Assembly: GCA_945643635.1 (NCBI GenBank)
Contig: CALZFC010000006.1
Location: 2,681,001-2,745,000 of the forward strand
DNA length: 64,000 nucleotides
Direction: 5' to 3'
DNA from: Allodiplogaster sudhausi
Lineage: Eukaryota > Nematoda > Chromadorea > Rhabditida > Diplogasteridae
In this document: in pieces, positions 58,147-64,000 of the stretch
Numbering within the stretch: position 1 is the first letter of the stretch
Layout: every line of letters begins with the position of its first letter
The notes under the pieces: model-generated
What the model was told of the DNA's origin: nothing
Seen by the model: the letters and a program-made list of their open reading frames with translations, nothing else
Databases searched by the model: none
Position numbers and translations under genes: made by a program

Positions 58147-58670
58147 CTGAAAGTGGGGTGACGAATTTTTCGCCAAAAGAAGCATTTAATTAACACAAAA
58201 TGGGAGCCTATCCAGCATAAAAAGCGCATTGTCAGAGTACCGAAGAAGCTTGTGAAAAGATTGCTTAACATAGAGCATTATGTTCACAGAAGATAAGTAA
58301 AGACGAATACTGCGTAGAAATTAATTCAGACAAATAATATTTCAAAATCGGAACCTCGACGTCCTACTGAACAATACCAATGAAACAAGGACCAAGTGGA
58401 AGACTAAAACCTTGATAATTGCTAACAAAGCGCTCATAGAAACAGATATGCACCTCGGAAAAAGGGGTGAAAAGCAGCCCAATGCGATAAAGAAAACTCC
58501 TCAAAAATGGCCGGAAAGAGTACAAATTGATTTAGTGTCGGTGACGGCAATTACAAAACTTGTATTCCGCTGAAAATGTCTAAACATAGGAAAGGGCACG
58601 CACTAAAATTCACACATTGCTAGATTCGAGCGAGAGGCTATTCAGATTCTCGGCTCCGTTTGTGTCTATT
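58147..58670. other. non-coding, nothing recognised
   Basis: No splice-bounded open segments with family resemblance. Upstream exons or promoter of paralogue B should lie here or in the repeat beyond. Confidence 0.4.
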
Positions 58671-58675
58671 ATTTA

Positions 58676-58965
58676 AAGGAGGCCTTAAGGGAAAACTCCT
58701 AACACGAAGTCCCTGACGGATTTGGACGGAATGATAAAAAGTACGGAGTAAAGAATCAAAAGAAATGGTGCTACTGCTCCTTGCCTCTCTCCCCAGAAAC
58801 TTGTGGCTTGCACCACTGCCAGGTGCGCCAACGTGTTAAGAAAAACCCGGCCAATGTTGGTTGCATGCTCCATATGTATGCAATTCATGGCGTGACTCGG
58901 TTGGCCCCAGCGGCCACAATGTTGCTCTTTCAAAAATTTTTGAAAATGGCGGGAAAATAAAATAT
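58676..58965 (-). repeat. dispersed repeat family R1, copy 2
   Basis: Reverse complement matches 1-290. It starts TTAAAGGAGG at 58674 and a CCTCCTTTAAA motif recurs at 59106, so the full element could extend to about 59115 with TTTAAAGGAGG ends. The 117-codon minus frame through it is not conserved in copy 1 and is rejected as a gene. Confidence 0.75.
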
Positions 58966-59409
58966 TTGGGAATTCAAAGTTGAAAACAGTGTTAATTCCC
59001 GCAGGGCATGAAGGTTTTTGTGACTTCGGAAATTGCAATCGAAGTTTCTAGCACAACCCGACCAAATAAGGCGAAAAAACAAGACACTATTTATTCGCCT
59101 CGGACCTCCTTTAAACTCTCACGTATTCTTGTTTAATTTTTCAATTATACGGGGGGAAAAAGAGAAATTTTCTGCAAAGTCCAAAAGCTCACGGTCACAT
59201 GCTAACAGCTGCTCTTTTATTTCAGATATAATTTTTGGGTACATTCATAAACTAAGTTTTTGCGGCGAAATTTATTTATTTATATTTTTTGGATAGGCTG
59301 GAAACCTTTGTCATTTTACCTCTTGTTTTTTTTCCGGTTTCAGTGTCAAAGCAAAGCTGGAGGGTCGAGAGGGTGCTGAGGCCTCGACTGCGCGCTCCGA
59401 ATGTAGGAG

Positions 59410-59700
59410 TTTCAGTAGAAATAAGCAAGTATCTCACAGATTGCAGGGGATGTCAAATTCCCGCGTTGCTAAGGAAAGAAGGATTTACAGTAAGAAAAAG
59501 TAGTCTCGTAAGTGTAATGAAGAAACATGGGTAAAAATAATAGAAACCGGTAGATTGATAAGGCACGAGAAATATAAGAGTTAAGGAGGAAACGGGGACA
59601 GTAATGCAAGCGAATTTTGTATGCCTACGGATCTTATACACAGAGTTGATCTTCACTAGACAAAGGAGTTTAGAGTGCGTTTATGGTGAAAAATGCGGAA
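59410..59700 (+). repeat. dispersed repeat family R2, copy 2
   Basis: Matches 43478-43770 in the same orientation, with the same block order. It begins AGTAGAAATAAGCAAGTATC against AATAGAAATAGTAAGCATCTC in copy 1. Confidence 0.8.
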
Positions 59701-59864
59701 GAGTTGAATGAGAGAATCTCTACAGGAATGTTTACAGTACAGAAGAAGGAGAAGAAGAAAGTGCAGAAGTTAGCACGGGAAAAGAAGCTCATTGCTTACT
59801 GTTGCATGCTGTAACTATATACAAAGGAATCAAGTTGTATCCATGTCGCGCTCTTAATCTCCCT

Positions 59865-59871
59865 CTCTAAG

Positions 59872-59911
<40 letters not shown>

Positions 59912-59971
59912 TCTCTCAATCTAGTTCTCTCACTCTCTCTCTCTCTCTTTCTCTCTCTCAATCTAGCTCTC

Positions 59972-60005
<34 letters not shown>

Positions 60006-60240
60006 TCTCTCTCACTCTAGTTTTCTCTCACTCTCTCTCTCTCTCTTTCTCTCTCATTCTAGCTCTCTCACTCTCACTCTCTCTCTCTCTCTTTCTCTCT
60101 CTCAATCTAGTTCTCTCACTCTCTCTCTCTCTCTCTTTCTCTCTCATTCTAGCTCTTTCACTCTCACTCTCTCTCTCTCTTTCTCTCTCTCATTCTAGCT
60201 CTCTCACTCTCTTTATCTCTCTCTTTTTCTCTATCCCTCT
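59865..60240. repeat. TC tract with ~65-bp periodicity
   Basis: (TC)n with TCTAGCTCTCTCACTCTC-type interruptions recurring about every 60-70 bp, six or so times. Confidence 0.85.
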
Positions 60241-60664
60241 ATCTTTTAATACTCATCGGAACAGCTTGGCCTGGATACGATAGTCTCGAGTTCCTCATCT
60301 TTTTTCGTTGTTGTTGTTTGTATGAGTGTATTGTTTGAAGTTGCAAAAAATAAATATTATGCAGTCTCTCTTAACCTAGTGCAAGTAATTAAAAAAAAGT
60401 ATAGTCAAATTACAATTCGAGCCATTACGAGCATAAAATGTGATAACTACATGTGAGGCAGGGCCTTTAGGCGAGGCCAATGAAGTGTTCGAGCAATTAA
60501 CTATGTAAGTGGGAGTAGTTAAAAGTGAGGCGGTGCTAAATGTTTTGGCATACGTCTAATTCACAAGCTATCAAAGTTACAATGCTGCCTTCTCCATCGC
60601 TTATTTTTGCTGAACTCCCCCCCCCCACATTAGTCTATATTAATATTTTATACGCAGTGTCTCT

Positions 60665-60870
60665 CTCTCTTTTTCTCTCTCGCTCTCTGTCTATATCTCC
60701 CTCTTTTCTCTCTCGCTCTCTGACTGTATCTCCCTATTTTCTCTCTCGCTCTCTGACTATATCTCCCTTTTTTCTCTCTCGCTCTCTGACTGTATCTCCC
60801 TATTTTCTCTCTCGCTCTCTGACTATATCTCCCTCTTTTCTCTCTCGCTCTCTTCTCTCTCGCCTCTCTG
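60665..60870. repeat. ~34-37-bp pyrimidine minisatellite
   Basis: About five copies of a unit like CTCGCTCTCTGACTATATCT then CCCTCTTTTCTCT, just upstream of the first kelch-gene exon. The Ser/Leu frame through it is an artefact. Confidence 0.9.
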
Positions 60871-60885
60871 ACTTAAAGTTTCCAG

Positions 60886-63800
60886 ATGGCAGAGCCTATC
60901 CGCCACGAGGACACCGTAGCGCAGGCACTCACGCGCATCCTTACGGGTTTGTCGTTCTCTTTCTCTTCCGCTCCCTCGCCGTAGAAGGTTCTTTTATTTC
61001 TTTATTACGTCTCGCTCACCTCTGTCTCTCTCTTTTCAACTTTCTCAAATATATGTATGTATGTAGTTGTGAAGAGTAATGTTATTGAGATGGTTCGCTG
61101 CCTCTGCCTGACACGGCTCTCATCTACGGAAACATCGCCTTGCTCAGCAACTGCCGGGGCCCAGGGTGCTTGTCGACCTCGTCTCTGCTCGGTTTGTCTG
61201 TGATATTGTGCTTTTTTATTTACTTAGTAAAAAAACTTTTAATTCTAAAATAGTGTAATTCCATAGTTTCTTTTATTGAACTTTTTTTTTCAGGCTCATT
61301 CATTCAACCTTGCCGCCTACTTGAACTGGAGTGCCCACCCGCTCATTAAACCACTACTTATGCGAGCGTGCTCTTTTAGGTCATCTCTTATTTCAATTAA
61401 TTTAAAATAAATTAAATTAAAGCAATTTTTTTGAATCGAATTAAAATATAAAAAAATTCCCTTTTTTAAATTAGATTCAGCAAAGAAGGGTTTTGATTCC
61501 TGGATGCGGTAATCTTTATGATTTAGTTTCTCTCTCTTTTTTGTTTCTATCTCTGTCTTTCTCTCCAATCTCTGTCTCCTCTCTCTCCCTCTCTATCTGT
61601 CTGTCTGTCTTTCGCTTTTCTCAGTTTTCTCCTTTTCTATTTTGAAGACAAACTCTCTTACGATCGATTTTCCACAAGAGGATCTCGACTTCCTTCAAAC
61701 ATTATCAGTACGACATCTTTTTTTTTTGTTTTTTGCAAAATGCTCTGCGAAAAGGAAAGAAATTCATTGGAAAGACTTGAAATGCAAATAAAATGCAGTT
61801 GACAAATAACAGGGTGGAGGCTTTCATCCAGCTGCGTACCATGACGAATTTCACTTCTTCCTCTACGGCAGATTCTCACAGAAGCTCTGTAAAATCAAGG
61901 CGACGAACTTTCGAGAAGAGTTGGCTAAAAAAGACTTTTGTGTGTGGACATTTTATATTCATAATGGTATACGATAATAGTTTTTTTTTCTCTTCTGTGT
62001 TCTTTGCGATTGGAAGTGTGATTAATTTTGTCATTCTCAATCTAAGAGTCTCTGAATTTGGCCTACCGCTCGGATTCTATAAGATGCTTGGCACTACAAT
62101 GACGACAGTCAAAATGACGAATACGGTTATAATTTATTTTCGGATCTTTATTTTTTTAGGGAATTAGACGATATATGTATACAAGGTGCATATGCATAAA
62201 GTAGCGAAAAGTTTGTTATCTTCAGGAGACGCCGGCTGATATCCGGGATATTATCATTTTCTGCGGTGGCATTGTGATGCGACAATATCGAGTGGTTAGA
62301 ATAGGAAAAAGTATTTTCTAAAAAAACATTTTGCCTTTTTATCCTTTAGTTTGTGATGTTTTATGTTTATATTTAGTCCCATATATTGCTTGCACTATTT
62401 TTCTGTTGAAAATATTGTACTATTTTAGTTTAATGTTTAATATATTTTTTAAGGATAAAGAACCGGAAATAACCTTCGATAATCTACTTATTTTCGACAT
62501 CAACAGGGAGACATTGGACAGATGGCAGACAATTCCGGACCCGGTCAGCAATTCCAACTTTATCCTAATACATAAATTCTATTTTCAATTTTATTAATCC
62601 GCACAGAAATCTTTTCATGAAGGTGATTTTTATCTCTTTGTTCTAATCATGCTTACTTTTTGAAATCGCTTTTGGCAAAACCAGATGCGGAAACGAAGCA
62701 ATAATCATTTCATAATGTTTCCTATGCCATACGACTAGGAGCAACGTGGTCTTCTCTGCTTGCATCTTGCTGAAATATTATATCTATTGAGACCCGTAAT
62801 AAGAATCATCGCTTCCACATAGCAGTGACTCGCATCAAACATTTGTTGACCCCGTTGGCCGTCTCATCAGTTTCATGATGTGATAAGGAAAGAATGAGCT
62901 TCTCCCGCAGATCCACGGCTTTCCGGCGGTGCGCTTTGGTCCGTCTCTGGTGAACGCCGCCAACAAATGACTGTTCGTCATCGGCGGAGACGTGAAGACC
63001 GAGTTGGACGACTCGAGATCCGTCTGGCGACTCGACATTGCATCCTTCAGATGGCAGCGCGTCTTTCAGCTTCCGTCAGCACCGATATTTTCGCCCCCCA
63101 ATATTACACATTATTGGGCAAGAGCCTTAAGATAAACAACATTAAATTGAAATTTCTTATAGAATCTTGGCGGTAGGCCAATTCCGGACTCTGAGATTGA
63201 GACAAAATTACGCACAGACAAATTTCCAAATCGCAAAGAACATATAAGAGAAAAAAACTAAAGATTTACTAGTTATGCATACATTTAAGGAAATTGTCGG
63301 AAATATTTGTCATTGATATTTTTTTTTAAGTATTTCTTTTAGGCTTATATGCAACGTCCTTTCCGCTGCGTACTGCAGATGGTCGGGTCGTCTTCTCGTT
63401 TTAATGAATGTAAGATCCTTTTTTTCATATCAATCTTATTATTAATTTAATTTAGCCAAAAATAGTATTAAATAATGCTTGTTTAGCTGCTTTCTCTCTT
63501 ATCTGGCAGATTTGCTGGAGTAAATAACAAAATGCTTTTTCTTGCTGTGAAAATGGCATCGGAAACGATGTAATTCATTTATCTGTATGTCAAATCATTT
63601 AATTAATATCAGTTAATTAATTAAATCTTATTTTTAAGGACCATGAGGACCGGCATGATACCATTCGAATTGAAATGTTCCGCGTCGTTGTTCCTTCCTT
63701 GGCGTGCAGATCCTTTAGCCAGGTTTTATCCCCTTTTCTTCTTTTCACACTGCAAATTTACGTCACATTTGACGAGATTTGGGGGGGAAACTAATATTAT

Positions 63801-63963
63801 TAAGTAAATTATATATAAAAGTACGTCTAAACAGGTTCTCAGTCTCCTGAAGCCGCGAGCCCTCGCGGCTGTCCATGCGAGATTCGGCTTCGGCGTTCCC
63901 GGGCCATCGGTTAACGTCGTCGAGGCAACGAGTCAAATTACGGATATTCTCTACGCGAATTAA
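60886..63963 (+). CDS. kelch-repeat protein gene with in-frame TGA
   Basis: Exons 61813-61966, 62049-62107, 62226-62294, 62454-62543, 62911-63074, 63343-63409, 63639-63722 and 63835-63963 (TAA) are all GT-AG and in phase. Kelch blades are visible: RDIIIFCGGIVMRQ; FDNLLIFDINRETLDRWQTI; LFVIGGDVKTELDDSRSVWR then LDIASFRWQRVFQLP; and GRLLVLMNDHEDRHDTIRIE. The C-terminus is ARFGFGVPGP then QITDILYAN. Kelch propellers bind proteins, often as substrate adaptors. An N-terminal part is likely: ATG 60886 directly behind TTTCCAG (MAEPIRHEDTVAQALTRILT), then 61090-61199 (GSLPLPDTALIYGNIALLSN) and 61294-61379, but how these join through 61648-61707 to 61813 is unresolved. TGA at 62968-62970 sits between AANK and LFVIGGD, where one sense codon (CGA would fit) is expected, so the gene is either disrupted or the base is wrong. 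Confidence 0.65.
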
Positions 63964-64000
63964 CATGAATTCATTGATTTGACCCCGCCACTTCTGCCTT

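Noticed and set aside
58685..59038. 117-codon minus-strand frame
   Set aside because: It lies in dispersed repeat R1 and is not conserved in the copy at 1-290.

Overview
The window is nuclear DNA from a eukaryote, very probably a nematode. The ribosomal protein gene eL19 (20730-22599) and the KDEL receptor gene (38434-41923) can both be rebuilt completely from GT-AG exons. Their products read like nematode orthologues: eL19 carries [11 protein letters not shown] and [12 protein letters not shown], and the receptor carries IYLEAVAI and [13 protein letters not shown]. Intron ends are mostly the nematode type TTTTCAG, and a lips-type (class 2) lipase sits at the left edge. The species cannot be named. 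The dense GA/TC tracts and the many short exons would suit a rhabditine such as a diplogastrid, but that is only inference.

Layout. 1-9.2 kb: end of a lipase gene (-), degenerate copies of a GC-rich dispersed repeat, GA/TC microsatellites and a few orphan exons. 9.5-15.2 kb: three tandem arrays in a row (15-bp, 42-bp, then about 30 copies of a 170-bp satellite with higher-order duplication). 15.4-19.9 kb: a coiled-coil gene (+) whose exon is split by an almost intact Mutator-like transposon (15559-18148) with a 9-bp target duplication. 20.7-22.6 kb: eL19 (-). 24.4-36.7 kb: a large EMSY-like ENT-domain gene (+), at least 18 exons, Pro/Ser/Thr-rich. 38.4-41.9 kb: KDEL receptor (+), 6 exons. 43.9-46.4 kb: a membrane-protein gene (-) and a zinc-finger exon (-). 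46.6-50.0 kb: small exons (-) not assembled with certainty. 50.9-58.2 kb: the convergent ends of a plus-strand and a minus-strand gene, present twice, the second copy invaded by two foldback elements. 60.9-64 kb: a kelch-type gene (+) with an in-frame TGA.

The genes are unrelated housekeeping, chromatin and secretory genes. There is no operon with a shared task. The main interest lies in the mobile and repeated DNA: the exon-disrupting MULE, the satellite, the foldback elements and the duplicated gene ends. I see no tRNA, rRNA, CRISPR array or bacterial-type system. All exon junctions are manual calls from reading frame and GT/AG signals.
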